From: Pseudomonadales bacterium
GTDB taxonomy: Bacteria; Pseudomonadota; Gammaproteobacteria; Pseudomonadales; Pseudohongiellaceae
NCBI GenBank assembly: GCA_024234325.1
Contig: JACKOJ010000002.1
Coordinates: 310,001-374,000 of the forward strand
Direction of reading: 5' to 3'
DNA: 64,000 bases
Part shown: one piece after another, positions 52,977 through 64,000 of the stretch
Position numbering within the stretch: position 1 is the stretch's first letter
How the letters are laid out: the number at the start of each line of letters is the position of its first letter
Notes under the pieces: generated by a model
Database searches by the model: none
Seen by the model: only the letters and a program-made list of their open reading frames with translations
Told to the model about the DNA's origin: nothing
Made by a program: the position numbers and the translations under genes

Positions 52977-53922
52977 TGCCCGTCTCTGTCAATCTGTACT
53001 CATTGATCAGAAACATGACGACAGGCAACAAGGGGAGAAACAGGCGATACTCATTGGGCATGGCAATGACACAAAGCGTCAGCGCATAGGCCAGCAGGGT
53101 GACAAAGACACCGCGATAATGATTCCACGCCCACCGGCTCCAGAGCCGAATCGGTCCCGCATAGATCAGCAGCACCGCCAGCAGGAAGCCAGTCAACGGC
53201 GCCCGGATCACCCATCCTTCGCTCAGGTTGCGCATCAGCATGAACACTTCACTGAAGTACTCGGCATCGGCAAACACTATCCGGCTCAACACAAACTGCA
53301 TGCCTGCCGGAATGGCGAGCATGCAGAGAGCCAGGGGAATCGACGGCCTGATGAGCAGCACGGCCACAACCGCATATAACATGCCGACGTCGGCACGGCT
53401 GGCACTGCCGAAAAACAGTGCAACCAGCAAAAGCGCCATATCTCGCACACTTCCCGAGCGGGCAAGAAGTATGGCCTGCAGCATCAGCAGGGACATACAC
53501 AGAATGAACGCACTGACGGGTCTGTAACCGTCAAACATCAGATAGGGGTAAATCAGGAACAGAATCCAGACAAGCGCAGACCCATCTTTCAGGGAGAACA
53601 TCCGCCTGAGCAACAGCACACTGCAAAACAGCGCACTGGCATCGAACAGGACAATCGGAACACTGAGGCTGAGATCGTCACCCAACAGGGCATGCAATCC
53701 CCCGCTCATCGCCCGCAGCAACAAATAGGGAAGTATCCGATACTGATCCGGTGCCCTGCCCTCCAGTTGCAGAATCGCATCAAGAATCGGCAGGGCAAAG
53801 TCTTCGATGGGCAGCACATGAATCCGGTAGGACGCCCAGGCCGCATACAGGGCAGCGAGCGCGTAGGCCAGCCCCACTTTGAAGGTGTGGTATTTGATTT
53901 TGTTTTCCTCCACATCAGACAT
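52969..53922 (-). CDS. Polytopic membrane protein, unknown (EpsG/GT-C-like layout)
   Basis: 317 residues from ATG 53922; a longer frame to 54,021 lacks a ribosome site. Cytoplasmic start MSDVEENK, then about nine hydrophobic segments, with Asp/Arg-rich short loops (APDQYRILPYLLLRA after the first segment, YPYLMFDGYRPVSAF in the middle). The layout recalls EpsG or GT-C membrane glycosyltransferases, but I recognise no firm family. Confidence 0.7.
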   Translation of the reverse strand: MSDVEENKIKYHTFKVGLAYALAALYAAWASYRIHVLPIEDFALPILDAILQLEGRAPDQYRILPYLLLRAMSGGLHALLGDDLSLSVPIVLFDASALFCSVLLLRRMFSLKDGSALVWILFLIYPYLMFDGYRPVSAFILCMSLLMLQAILLARSGSVRDMALLLVALFFGSASRADVGMLYAVVAVLLIRPSIPLALCMLAIPAGMQFVLSRIVFADAEYFSEVFMLMRNLSEGWVIRAPLTGFLLAVLLIYAGPIRLWSRWAWNHYRGVFVTLLAYALTLCVIAMPNEYRLFLPLLPVVMFLINEYRLTETGNA

Positions 53923-54086
53923 TGAGACAGGGCAGAAGCAGGCAGCGCGCAAGTGCTGTGATGCACAAAGCATGCAACGCAAAACCGCCATGAAACGGAC
54001 TGAGCCTAGCAGCCTGAACATCAGGCACTCAAGAAGAAAATTGCTTGGGGTGAATCGTATGCAGGAACAGCAGGAGGGGAAAGTAG

Positions 54087-54163
54087 TGGCGGACCGGACG
54101 GGACTCGAACCCGCGACCTCCGGCGTGACAGGCCGGCATTCTAACCGGCTGAACTACCGGTCC
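54087..54163 (-). tRNA. tRNA-Asp (anticodon GTC)
   Basis: 77 nt with encoded CCA. Acceptor GGACCGG/CCGGTCC; anticodon loop CTGTCAC in the CCGGC/GCCGG stem; T-arm GGGTTCGAGTCCC; close to E. coli tRNA-Asp. Second in a two-tRNA transcript after tRNA-Val. Confidence 0.97.
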
Positions 54164-54210
54164 ACGTAACAACTACTTTAGAGAACTGCTTACAGAACCC
54201 AGAAGAAATC

Positions 54211-54286
54211 TGGTGGGTGTTGAGGGATTTGAACCCCCGACATTCGCCTTGTAAGGGCGACGCTCTACCAACTGAGCTAAACACCC
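54211..54286 (-). tRNA. tRNA-Val (anticodon TAC)
   Basis: 76 nt with encoded CCA. Acceptor GGGTGTT/AACACCC; anticodon loop CTTACAA in the TCGCC/GGCGA stem; T-arm GGGGTTCAAATCCC. Preceded by a strong promoter. Confidence 0.97.
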
Positions 54287-54305
54287 GTTCTCTTGGGTGA
54301 CGCGC

Positions 54306-54333
54306 ATTTTACTGATCTGAGGGGGCATGTCAA
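54306..54333 (-). promoter_or_regulatory. Sigma70 promoter of the tRNA-Val/tRNA-Asp operon
   Basis: -35 TTGACA (54328-54333) and -10 TAAAAT (54306-54311), spacing 16, ending 20 bases before tRNA-Val. Confidence 0.85.
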
Positions 54334-54414
54334 TAAGTTTTCTTACAGAAGTCACATCGGGAAAAGCGTGGAAAATCAGCGCTTGACGAAGCGCCCCGCA
54401 AGCTGTTATCGCCC

Positions 54415-56775
<2,361 letters not shown>

Positions 56776-56925
56776 GGTGATGAGGCAATGCCTGAAGGCC
56801 GTTGGGAAGGACGCAGTATAAGGCAATCACCCTGTACTTGAAACGCAAGTCCCGGTACCATGGCCGCCCGGTTCGCGCGGGTCTTTCGCGTCACCGGTAT
56901 CCATTGCCACTGCACCGGTTTCCCC

Positions 56926-57291
56926 ATGGAAATATTCAAGGAATTCAATTTCGAGGCGGCTCACCGTCTGCCCAATGTGCCTGCGGGCCACAAGTGCGCG
57001 CGGCTGCACGGCCACTCCTTCCAGGTGCGCATCTACGTGGCGGGGCCAGTAGGCTCGGAGAGTGGCTGGGTAATGGATTTCGGCGACATCAAGGCCGCCT
57101 TCAAGCCCATCTGGAATCAGCTCGACCACTATTACCTGAACGAGATACCGGGGCTGGAGAATCCCACCAGCGAGAACCTGGCAGTGTGGATCTGGGAAAA
57201 ACTGAAGCCCACGCTGCCCGAGCTCAGCCGCATCGAGATTCGCGAGACCTGCACCAGCGGCTGCGTCTACACCGGCCCTGTCGCTCAGTAG
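56926..57291 (+). CDS. queD: 6-carboxy-5,6,7,8-tetrahydropterin synthase
   Basis: Second step of queuosine (7-deazapurine) synthesis from GTP. ATG 56926 gives 121 residues, the E. coli length. Zn-binding His residues in FEAAHRL and RLHGHSF; catalytic Cys in AGHKCARLHGH; C-terminal ETCTSGCVY. No other queuosine gene is in the window. An upstream frame to 56,860 is not needed. Confidence 0.95.
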   Translation: MEIFKEFNFEAAHRLPNVPAGHKCARLHGHSFQVRIYVAGPVGSESGWVMDFGDIKAAFKPIWNQLDHYYLNEIPGLENPTSENLAVWIWEKLKPTLPELSRIEIRETCTSGCVYTGPVAQ

Positions 57292-57303
57292 TCCATTGCA
57301 GCG

Positions 57304-58545
57304 CTAGCGTTGCTCGAAATGCTCCGGTAACAGTGACTCGTCTGCAAGGGCCGCAAGGTTTACAGGCAAACGCTCCGCAATCAGCCGCTTGCAGGCCATG
57401 AACTCCTTGGCCCGGTTCACGCAGTCCGCCGCAATCATGCGATCGCCCCGCATATAGAACACCGACAAGCCCTCACTGCCCACGGCAGCAGGGTTGCCCC
57501 GCACCACTTCGTGCTCATGCTCCAGGCGCAGCCCTGCACTCTGCAGCTTGCAATCGTACTGATCGGACCAGAACCAGGGCAAGGAGTCATATACCACCCG
57601 CTGCCCACAGAGATTCGCCGCCGCAATCCGCGCCTGGTCCAGCGCGTTCTGCACGGATTCCAGTCGCAGGCAACGGCCATAGCGCGCGGACGGAAACTGC
57701 GCACAGTCGCCAGCAGCCACAATATCGGGGTCCGAGGTCCCCATATAGCCATCAACAACGATGCCGTTGCCAATCTCCAGCCCGGCCTCAGCAGCCAGCG
57801 CAGTTTCCGGTTCCACGCCAATACCCACGATCACCAGATCGGCCTCCAGCACCGTGCCATCGGCAAAGGTCAGCACCAGCGTCTCTTGCTCCCGCTCAAT
57901 TTCCGTCACGCTGGCATGGGTCATCACCTTTACGCCACGGCTCTCGTGCAGCAGACGAAAATAGTCGGAAATGGTGGGGCTGGCGACGCGCTGCAGAAGA
58001 CGTTCGGCTGCCTCGGCCACGGTGACCTGCATGCCTTGCTCAGTCATCACCGCCGCCACTTCGAGACCAATATATCCACCCCCGATCACGACTGCGCGTT
58101 TACCTGCCGCCATGAGCTGACGAATGGCGGTGACATCGTCCGCCTGGCGCAGCGTGTAGACACCAGGCAGCCCCTCCGCCACGGGAAGGCGACGCGGTGT
58201 TGCACCGGTGCACAGTGCCAGCTTGTCATAGTGCAGCACCTCGCCGCTGGCAAGCTGCACACACTTGTCTGCACGATCGAGCGACACCACCCGCTCGCCC
58301 AGACGCAATTCAATCTGGTTGTTGCTGTACAGCAGTTCCGGGCGCAGCAGAATGCTCTCCAGAGACCGCTCACCAGCCAGCACAGCCTTGGACAGCGGTG
58401 GACGATGATAGGGAAGATGAGACTCGGCACCTATCAGAACAATGCGCCCCTGCCAGCCTTCCTTGCGTGCCTGCACGGCCAGCAGGGAACCGGCGTGGCT
58501 GGCCCCGACGATTACAAGAACAGACGACTGTATGGAGTCGCTCAT
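57304..58545 (-). CDS. NAD(P)H:ferredoxin/rubredoxin reductase-type flavoprotein
   Basis: 413 residues. FAD motif VGASHAGSLLAVQARKEG (the GxSxAG variant of ferredoxin reductases of oxygenase systems), YHRPPLSK, NAD motif VIGGGYIGLEVAA, and DIVAAGDCAQFP before a C-terminal domain with LPWFWSDQYD. Typically reduces a small ferredoxin or rubredoxin for a P450 or dioxygenase; no such partner is nearby. Overlaps ung by 4 bases. Confidence 0.9.
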   Translation of the reverse strand: MSDSIQSSVLVIVGASHAGSLLAVQARKEGWQGRIVLIGAESHLPYHRPPLSKAVLAGERSLESILLRPELLYSNNQIELRLGERVVSLDRADKCVQLASGEVLHYDKLALCTGATPRRLPVAEGLPGVYTLRQADDVTAIRQLMAAGKRAVVIGGGYIGLEVAAVMTEQGMQVTVAEAAERLLQRVASPTISDYFRLLHESRGVKVMTHASVTEIEREQETLVLTFADGTVLEADLVIVGIGVEPETALAAEAGLEIGNGIVVDGYMGTSDPDIVAAGDCAQFPSARYGRCLRLESVQNALDQARIAAANLCGQRVVYDSLPWFWSDQYDCKLQSAGLRLEHEHEVVRGNPAAVGSEGLSVFYMRGDRMIAADCVNRAKEFMACKRLIAERLPVNLAALADESLLPEHFEQR

Positions 58546-59246
58546 GCAGGCTCCGTCACGCGCCAGTCAATCGGCGTCTGCTGGTGTGACTGCAGGTAGG
58601 CATTGGCGCGGGAAAAATGATGATTACCGAAGAAGCCACGGCTCGCGGACAGCGGCGAGGGGTGCGGAGATTCCAGCACGAGATGACGCGAACGGTCGAT
58701 GATCTCGCCCTTGCGCTGCGCGTAGCTTCCCCACAGCAGAAACACGAGATGCTCACGCTTCTCATTGAGCAGGGCCACCACACGATCGGTGAAGCGCTCC
58801 CAGCCCTTGCCCTGATGCGAGGCGGCATTGCCTGCCTGCACCGTGAGCACTGCATTGAGCAGCAGCACGCCCTGCTGCGCCCAGCACTGCAGATAGCCGG
58901 AGCGCGAGGGCGGAATGTTCAGGTCGGTAGCAATCTCGCGGTAGATGTTTTTCAAGGAGGGCGGCAGGTCCACGCCCGGCTTCACCGAGAAGCACAGGCC
59001 GTGAGCCTGACCCGGGCCGTGATAGGGGTCCTGCCCCAGAATGACGACCTTTACCTTATCGAAGGGCGTGGTGTTCAGCGCATTGAAGATGTCGTCACCC
59101 GCCGGGTAGACCACTTTCCCGGCGGCCTTCTCTTTGCGCAGGAAGGCCGAGAGCTCCTGCATATAGGACTGCTCGAACTCCGGCAGCAGCAGACGCTTCC
59201 AGGATTCCTCCAGCTTGATGCGCTCCTGTGCACTCGCCCCGGTCAT
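58542..59246 (-). CDS. ung: Uracil-DNA glycosylase
   Basis: Removes uracil from DNA. 234 residues. Water-activating motif GQDPYHGPGQAHGL, LLLNAVLTVQ, and DNA-intercalation loop HPSPLSASRGFFG are complete. Between lysS and the flavoprotein gene on the same strand. Confidence 0.97.
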   Translation of the reverse strand: MTGASAQERIKLEESWKRLLLPEFEQSYMQELSAFLRKEKAAGKVVYPAGDDIFNALNTTPFDKVKVVILGQDPYHGPGQAHGLCFSVKPGVDLPPSLKNIYREIATDLNIPPSRSGYLQCWAQQGVLLLNAVLTVQAGNAASHQGKGWERFTDRVVALLNEKREHLVFLLWGSYAQRKGEIIDRSRHLVLESPHPSPLSASRGFFGNHHFSRANAYLQSHQQTPIDWRVTEPA

Positions 59247-59255
59247 GACACGACC

Positions 59256-60788
59256 TTACTTGTCGTGCTGCGGACGCATGTGCGGGAACAGCAGCACGTC
59301 CTTGATGGACGGCGCATCGGTGAACAGCATCACCAGACGATCCACACCGATGCCCTCACCCGCCGTCGGCGGCAGGCCGTATTCGAGCGCCGTCACATAG
59401 TCGGCGTCGTAATGCATGGCTTCATCGTCACCAGAGTCTTTCTGAGCCACCTGTTCCATAAAGCGTTCGGACTGATCTTCGGCGTCGTTCAGCTCGGAGA
59501 AGCCATTGGCGATCTCGCGGCCACCGATGAACAATTCGAAGCGGTCGGTGACGTCGGGGTTGTCATCGTTGGCACGCGCCAGCGGCGAGACCTCTGTCGG
59601 ATACTCGGTGATGAAGGTCGGCTGCTGCAGCAGATGCTCCACCTTCTCGTCGAAGATCGCCATGCAGATGCGACCCACGCCCCAGGAATCCTCGTAGTGA
59701 ATCTCCATGGAGTCCGCCAGTGCGGCAGCAGACGCCTTGTCCTGCAGTTGCTCGCGTGTGACACCTTCACAGTATTTCACGATGGAGTCGCGCACGCTCA
59801 GGCGGTGGAAGGGATTGGCAAAGTCCAGCCCCAGGCCCTGATAGGTGACGGCAGTGGTGCCCAACACTTCCTGGGCGACCGTGCGGAACAGTTCCTCGGT
59901 AAAATCCATCAGGTCTTCGTAATCCGCATAGGCCTGGTAGAACTCCACCATGGTGAATTCCGGATTGTGGCGTGTGGAAAGCCCTTCATTGCGGAAGTTG
60001 CGGTTGATCTCGAAGACACGCTCAAAGCCGCCCACGACCAGACGCTTCAGGTACAGCTCCGGCGCAATGCGCAGATACATCTGCTGATCCAGCGCATTGT
60101 GGTGGGTGATGAAGGGCTTGGCCGATGCACCGCCGGGAATCACCTGCATCATGGGTGTTTCCACTTCCATGAACTGGTGCCTCTCGAAGAAACGGCGCAG
60201 GCTGCTGATGATGCGCGAACGGGTCACGAAGGTCTCGCGGGAACTCTCGTTGGCGATCAGGTCGATGTAGCGCTGACGATAGCGCACCTCGGTGTCCGAC
60301 AGCCCTTTGTATTTGTCCGGCAGCGGGCGCAGGGACTTGGTCAGCAGTCGCAGGCTGGAAATCCATACCGTCAACTCACCCTTGCCAGTGCGGAACACAC
60401 GCCCTTCCACGCCGACGATGTCGCCCAGGTCCAGACCCTTGATCTCGGCCTGCAGTTCTTCCGACAACTCTTTCGGGTTGAAATAGAGCTGAATCTGCTC
60501 GGACACATCCTGAATCACCAGGAAAGGACCACGCATGCGAATGAGGCGACCCGCCACCTTCACTTCCGGCTTCAGGTTCTCCAGCGTTTCCTTGTCCTTG
60601 TCGCCGTAGGCGGCAATCAGTTCACCCGCCAGGTTGCTGCGACGAAAATCATTGGGGAAGGCGTTGCGTTTGGCACGAATGGCGGCGAGTTTTTCGCGGC
60701 GCTGCGCAATCAGTTTGTTCTCGTCGTGCAGGGCCTCGGCGGCGCTCTGCGCATTTGCAGACTCGTTCGGATTCGTCACGATTGTCAT
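59256..60788 (-). CDS. lysS: Lysyl-tRNA synthetase (class II)
   Basis: Charges tRNA-Lys. 510 residues (E. coli 505). OB-fold anticodon domain (about 60-170), then class II motifs 1-3: FMEVETPMMQ, FRNEGLSTRHNPEFTM and GIGVDRLVMLF. Start ATG 60788 overlaps the prfB stop by 4 bases, the usual prfB-lysS coupling. Confidence 0.98.
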   Translation of the reverse strand: MTIVTNPNESANAQSAAEALHDENKLIAQRREKLAAIRAKRNAFPNDFRRSNLAGELIAAYGDKDKETLENLKPEVKVAGRLIRMRGPFLVIQDVSEQIQLYFNPKELSEELQAEIKGLDLGDIVGVEGRVFRTGKGELTVWISSLRLLTKSLRPLPDKYKGLSDTEVRYRQRYIDLIANESSRETFVTRSRIISSLRRFFERHQFMEVETPMMQVIPGGASAKPFITHHNALDQQMYLRIAPELYLKRLVVGGFERVFEINRNFRNEGLSTRHNPEFTMVEFYQAYADYEDLMDFTEELFRTVAQEVLGTTAVTYQGLGLDFANPFHRLSVRDSIVKYCEGVTREQLQDKASAAALADSMEIHYEDSWGVGRICMAIFDEKVEHLLQQPTFITEYPTEVSPLARANDDNPDVTDRFELFIGGREIANGFSELNDAEDQSERFMEQVAQKDSGDDEAMHYDADYVTALEYGLPPTAGEGIGVDRLVMLFTDAPSIKDVLLFPHMRPQHDK

Positions 60789-61883
60789 AACCCCATTTTC
60801 AGACTTGCTTCAATAAACTTGTCCAGGTCGCCGTCGAGTACGGCGCCGGTGTTGCTCACTTCCACGCCGGTGCGCAGATCCTTGATGCGGGACTGGTCGA
60901 GCACATAGGAGCGGATCTGGCTGCCCCAGCCGATATCGGCTTTCTCTTCCTCGATCTCCTGCGCGGCCTGCTTGCGTTTGAGCTCTTCCATCTCGTAGAG
61001 CTTGGCCTTCAGTTGCTTGATGGCCTGATCCTTGTTCTTGTGCTGCGAGCGCTGGTTCTGGCACTGCACCACAATGCCCGTCGGAATATGCGTCAGGCGG
61101 ATCGCGGAATCCGTCTTGTTGATGTGCTGACCGCCCGCACCGCTCGCACGGTAGGTATCCACGCGCACATCGCCCATGTTCAGCTCGATCTCAATGTCGT
61201 CGTCGACCTCGGGAGAGACAAACACGGAAGAGAAGGAGGTGTGGCGACGGTTGCCGGAATCGAAGGGCGACTTGCGCACCAGACGGTGCACCCCCGTTTC
61301 CGTGCGCAGCCAGCCGAACGCGTACTCGCCACTGATGTAGATGGTGGCACTCTTGATGCCAGCCACTTCGCCAGCAGAGACTTCCACCACTTCCACCTTG
61401 AAGCCCTTGTCCTCGCCCCAGCGCAGATACATGCGCAGCAGCATCTCGGCCCAGTCCTGCGCCTCGGTACCGCCGGAACCCGCCTGAATGTCCACGAAGG
61501 CGTTGTTGGCGTCCATGCGGCCGGAGAACATGCGGCGGAATTCCAGCGTCTCAAGCTTGCCGCCGAGACTGCTGAGTTCGCCGTTTACTTCGGCAAACAG
61601 ATCTTCGTCGTCTTCGTCCTGGGCCAGTTGCAGCAGTTCGCGACAGTCCGCCAGCCCCTCGTAGAGGCTATCGATGGTCTGCACCACCAGTTCAAGTTCG
61701 GAGCGCTCCTTGCCCAGCGCCTGCGCGTACTCGGGCTTGTCCCAGACATTGGATTCGCCGAGTTCCAGTTCGACTTCGGTCAGGCGGTCCTTTTTGACAT
61801 CGTAGTCAAAGATACCCCCTGAGGGTATCGGTGCGGGTTTGGAAGTCCTTGATTTTCTGCAGTGTCAGATTCGCTTCGATCAT
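60785..61883 (-). CDS. prfB: Peptide chain release factor 2 (programmed +1 frameshift)
   Basis: Recognises UGA and UAA stops. Made from two frames: ATG 61883 to CTT at 61809-61811 (25 codons), then, skipping base 61808, from 61807 to 60785 (340 codons). This gives 365 residues, exactly E. coli RF2. The stop-recognition motif SPF is in RKSPFDSGNRRH; the GGQ motif is in GAGGQHINKTDSA. The second frame read alone would start only at about 61,687 and lack the N-terminal domain. Confidence 0.97.
61806..61829 (-). promoter_or_regulatory. RF2 autoregulatory frameshift site
   Basis: The mRNA reads CTC AGG GGG TAT CTT TGA C: an internal Shine-Dalgarno-like AGGGGG three bases before the CTT-TGA slip. 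Low RF2 lets the ribosome shift +1 instead of stopping. A perfect 7-bp inverted repeat (61811-61817 with 61823-61829) overlaps the SD-like element, which is not a standard part of this signal. Confidence 0.95.
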
Positions 61884-62001
61884 GCGGGGGCTCGCGTCAT
61901 TGGTCGGATTTGAAAAGACGGGCATTTTACCTGAATCACGCTCAGATGCCACAACCGCTCCCCTGCGGCGGCACGCGCTGCCTTCTGCTAGAATCCGCGC
62001 C

Positions 62002-64000
62002 ATGCCAAGCACACCACCCCCGCCCCTCGAAAACGCCGACATCCTCTGGCAGGACAGCGGCGCGCCCTACTCCAGCCGTTTCGGCGACATCTATTTCTCC
62101 CGCGAGGGCGGACTGGACGAAACCGAGTATGTGTTCCTGGCCGCCAACCGGCTGCAGGAGCGCTGGCGCGAGGCGGAAACGGCACTGCAAGCCTCCGGCG
62201 GCACGGGCGTCTTCACGATCGGTGAACTGGGTTTCGGCACGGGCCTGAATTTCCTCTGCACCTGGCGCGCCTGGCAGGCGGTGTCTCCAAAGCACCTGCG
62301 CCTGCACGTCATCAGTTGCGAGCGCTTTCCCCTGCAGCAGGACGTCATGAGCCAGGCACTCGCCCAGTGGCCTGCCCTGCAGCCCCTGAGTCAGGCCCTG
62401 CTGAAGGCCTACCCGGATCATTCCGCAGGCTACCACCGCCTGCATCTCGCGATGCCCGATGGCAGCTACCCTGTCACCCTGGACCTGTACTACGGCGACG
62501 CCGCCGAAACCCTGGCGGCACAGCCCGAGAGACGAGCGGGAAAAGTGGACGCGTGGTTTCTGGACGGCTTTGCTCCCCGGGTCAATCCCGAGATGTGGAG
62601 CCCTGCCCTGATTGCACAACTGGCACGGCTGAGCAGGCCCGGGAGTACGCTAAGCACCTACAGCGTGGCGGGCCTGGTACAGCGAGGCCTGCGGGACGCA
62701 GGCTTTGCAGTGGAAAAGCACCCGGGCTTTGGTAGCAAGCGGGAGATGCTGATCGGCAACCTCCCGCGCACGGAACAAACGACCGCAACGCCCAGCGGCT
62801 GGTTAAGCGTCAGCGATTCAGAACCCACAGCACGCAAGGTCATCGTCATCGGCGGCGGCATGGCCGGGTGCCTGAGCGCCCGGGCACTTGCCCGCAAAGG
62901 CTGCCGGGTTACCCTGCTGGAGCGCAGCGATGCACTGGCCAGCGGTGCCTCCGGCAACCGGCAGGCAGTGCTGCAATGCCGCCTGAGCAATGCCGTGAAC
63001 GCCACCCGCCAGTTCAACCTGCAGGCTTATCTGTATGCCGTGCGGGAGCTGCAGGCGCTGGCGGAAACCCACCCCGGTATTGCCTGGCACCCCTGTGGCG
63101 TACTGAACCTGGAAACGGCGTTCAGCGCACGCCGCGAGCGCTGCGACCCCGTGGATCTCTCACGCTACAACACTCGCGTCGCCAGAGGACTGGAGCAGGC
63201 AGAGGCCTGCACAGAGGCGGGGCTGGCACTGGACGGCGCCGCCACCCATTTGCCGCTGGGTGGCTGGGTAAATCCGCGCAATCTCTGCCTGGCCTGCGTG
63301 GACGATCCGCATATCCTCGTGCGTACGAACGCGGAAGTGGACGCACTGCAGCGCCTGGACGGAGGGCGCTGGCAAGCCCTGAACGCCAGAGGTGAGATAC
63401 TGGCCGAGGCCGATTCCATCGTCGTCGCAAACAGCTATCTGGCGGACCGCTTTGCGCAAACAGCGCCGATTCCCATCGTGCCGATTCGCGGCCAGGTCAG
63501 CTATGTCGAGGCGTCAGCCGACAGCGAATCGCTGAAGACGATTGTCTGTGGCCAAAGCTATATCGCCCCGGCGTGGGAGGGGCTGCACAGTGTGGGGGCC
63601 AGTTATTCGAGGGATATCGCGGACACGGCGCTGTCAATGCAGGAACACACGCAGAATCTGGCCGGTATCACGCCGCATCTGCCTGCAGGCAGTCTGGAAG
63701 AATCGTCCATTGTGGACGGACGGGTGTCGGTGCGTGCCACCACCCGCGACCGCATGCCTATCGTGGGAGAGGTGCCGGATTTCAGTGCGTTTGAACAGCT
63801 CTACACCCGCCTGAACCAGAGCACCCGCAAAAACCCCGATACCCCTCTGCCTGTCGTAGAGGGCCTGTATGTCAGCATCGGGCACGGGTCACATGGGCTG
63901 GGCAATGCGCCACTGGCGGCGGAGTATCTGGCGAGCCTGATTTGTGGGGAAGCCCTGCCGCTGCAGCAGGAGCTGGTCGAGGTGATCCACCCCGCGCGCT
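62002..64000 (+). CDS. mnmC: Bifunctional tRNA 5-methylaminomethyl-2-thiouridine synthesis protein (3' end cut)
   Basis: Last two steps of mnm5s2U modification at wobble U34 of tRNAs. ATG 62002, open for 666 codons to the window end; E. coli MnmC is 668 residues, so only a few residues are missing. N-terminal SAM methyltransferase half (MnmC2) with IGELGFGTGLNF (about 73-84) and DAWFLDGFAP; C-terminal FAD oxidase half (MnmC1) beginning VIVIGGGMAGCLSAR (about 280), with GASGNRQAVLQ and the final GLYVSIGHGSHGL. Divergent from prfB. Confidence 0.95.
   Translation, partial: MPSTPPPPLENADILWQDSGAPYSSRFGDIYFSREGGLDETEYVFLAANRLQERWREAETALQASGGTGVFTIGELGFGTGLNFLCTWRAWQAVSPKHLRLHVISCERFPLQQDVMSQALAQWPALQPLSQALLKAYPDHSAGYHRLHLAMPDGSYPVTLDLYYGDAAETLAAQPERRAGKVDAWFLDGFAPRVNPEMWSPALIAQLARLSRPGSTLSTYSVAGLVQRGLRDAGFAVEKHPGFGSKREMLIGNLPRTEQTTATPSGWLSVSDSEPTARKVIVIGGGMAGCLSARALARKGCRVTLLERSDALASGASGNRQAVLQCRLSNAVNATRQFNLQAYLYAVRELQALAETHPGIAWHPCGVLNLETAFSARRERCDPVDLSRYNTRVARGLEQAEACTEAGLALDGAATHLPLGGWVNPRNLCLACVDDPHILVRTNAEVDALQRLDGGRWQALNARGEILAEADSIVVANSYLADRFAQTAPIPIVPIRGQVSYVEASADSESLKTIVCGQSYIAPAWEGLHSVGASYSRDIADTALSMQEHTQNLAGITPHLPAGSLEESSIVDGRVSVRATTRDRMPIVGEVPDFSAFEQLYTRLNQSTRKNPDTPLPVVEGLYVSIGHGSHGLGNAPLAAEYLASLICGEALPLQQELVEVIHPAR

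Noticed and set aside
58617..60908. 763-codon plus-strand frame
   Set aside because: Antisense to ung and lysS; no family features.

Overview
The window is chromosomal DNA from a high-G+C gammaproteobacterium. It looks like a marine, Pseudomonas/Cellvibrionales-type organism. The grounds are a complete Na+-pumping NADH:quinone reductase (nqrABCDEF), several gene orders familiar from Pseudomonas (nqr - gap - mfd - csiV - methylthioinosine phosphorylase; ppiB/glnS/cysS beside tRNA genes; pepN - DUF2797 - DUF1315 - rhomboid - nadK), and REP-like intergenic repeats. Species cannot be named from this sequence alone. No prophage, complete insertion sequence, CRISPR array or rRNA was seen.

Layout. 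1-10,169 (minus strand) is one long respiratory/redox operon: nqrA-F, the flavin transferase apbE, the Nqr maturation factor nqrM, soluble transhydrogenase sthA, gpsA and a DUF4389 membrane protein cut by the window edge. ApbE attaches FMN to NqrB and NqrC, NqrM helps build the NqrDE iron centre, and SthA and GpsA also act on pyridine nucleotides. 10,400-20,000 holds a long-form GAPDH, mfd, csiV, a nucleoside phosphorylase, an orphan FleN-like ATPase with a small helical partner, and an FkbM methyltransferase. 19,863-32,123 is a mixed accessory metabolic stretch: Tat-exported PhoD phosphatase, a KAS III-like synthase, a cytochrome c, a secreted esterase, a TonB receptor, a two-gene GMC oxidoreductase, a lipoprotein, a DUF502 protein and a serine hydrolase.

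32,221-35,440 is a visibly A+T-rich island between tRNA-Arg(TCT) and the tRNA-Pro(TGG)/tRNA-His(GTG) pair. It carries two ~215-bp imperfect direct repeats whose ends pair with compensating base changes, and it encodes four small unrecognised proteins, one with a HEPN-type RNxxxH motif. The repeats bracket a one-gene unit and resemble integron cassette sites or a structured mobile element. This is the most novel-looking part of the window.

35,543-49,550 is housekeeping: cysS, glnS, ppiB, lpxH, DUF1289, acnB, pepN, DUF2797, DUF1315, rhomboid protease and nadK. 49,647-64,000 has a secreted metalloprotease, a PLP deaminase-like enzyme, a membrane protein, tRNA-Val and tRNA-Asp, a CHASE2 adenylate/guanylate cyclase, queD, a ferredoxin-reductase-type flavoprotein, ung, lysS, prfB (with the classic programmed +1 frameshift) and mnmC (cut by the window end).

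Two related palindromic intergenic elements (21,601-21,732 and 43,745-43,830) share a core. A serine replaces the expected FMN-bearing threonine in NqrC.
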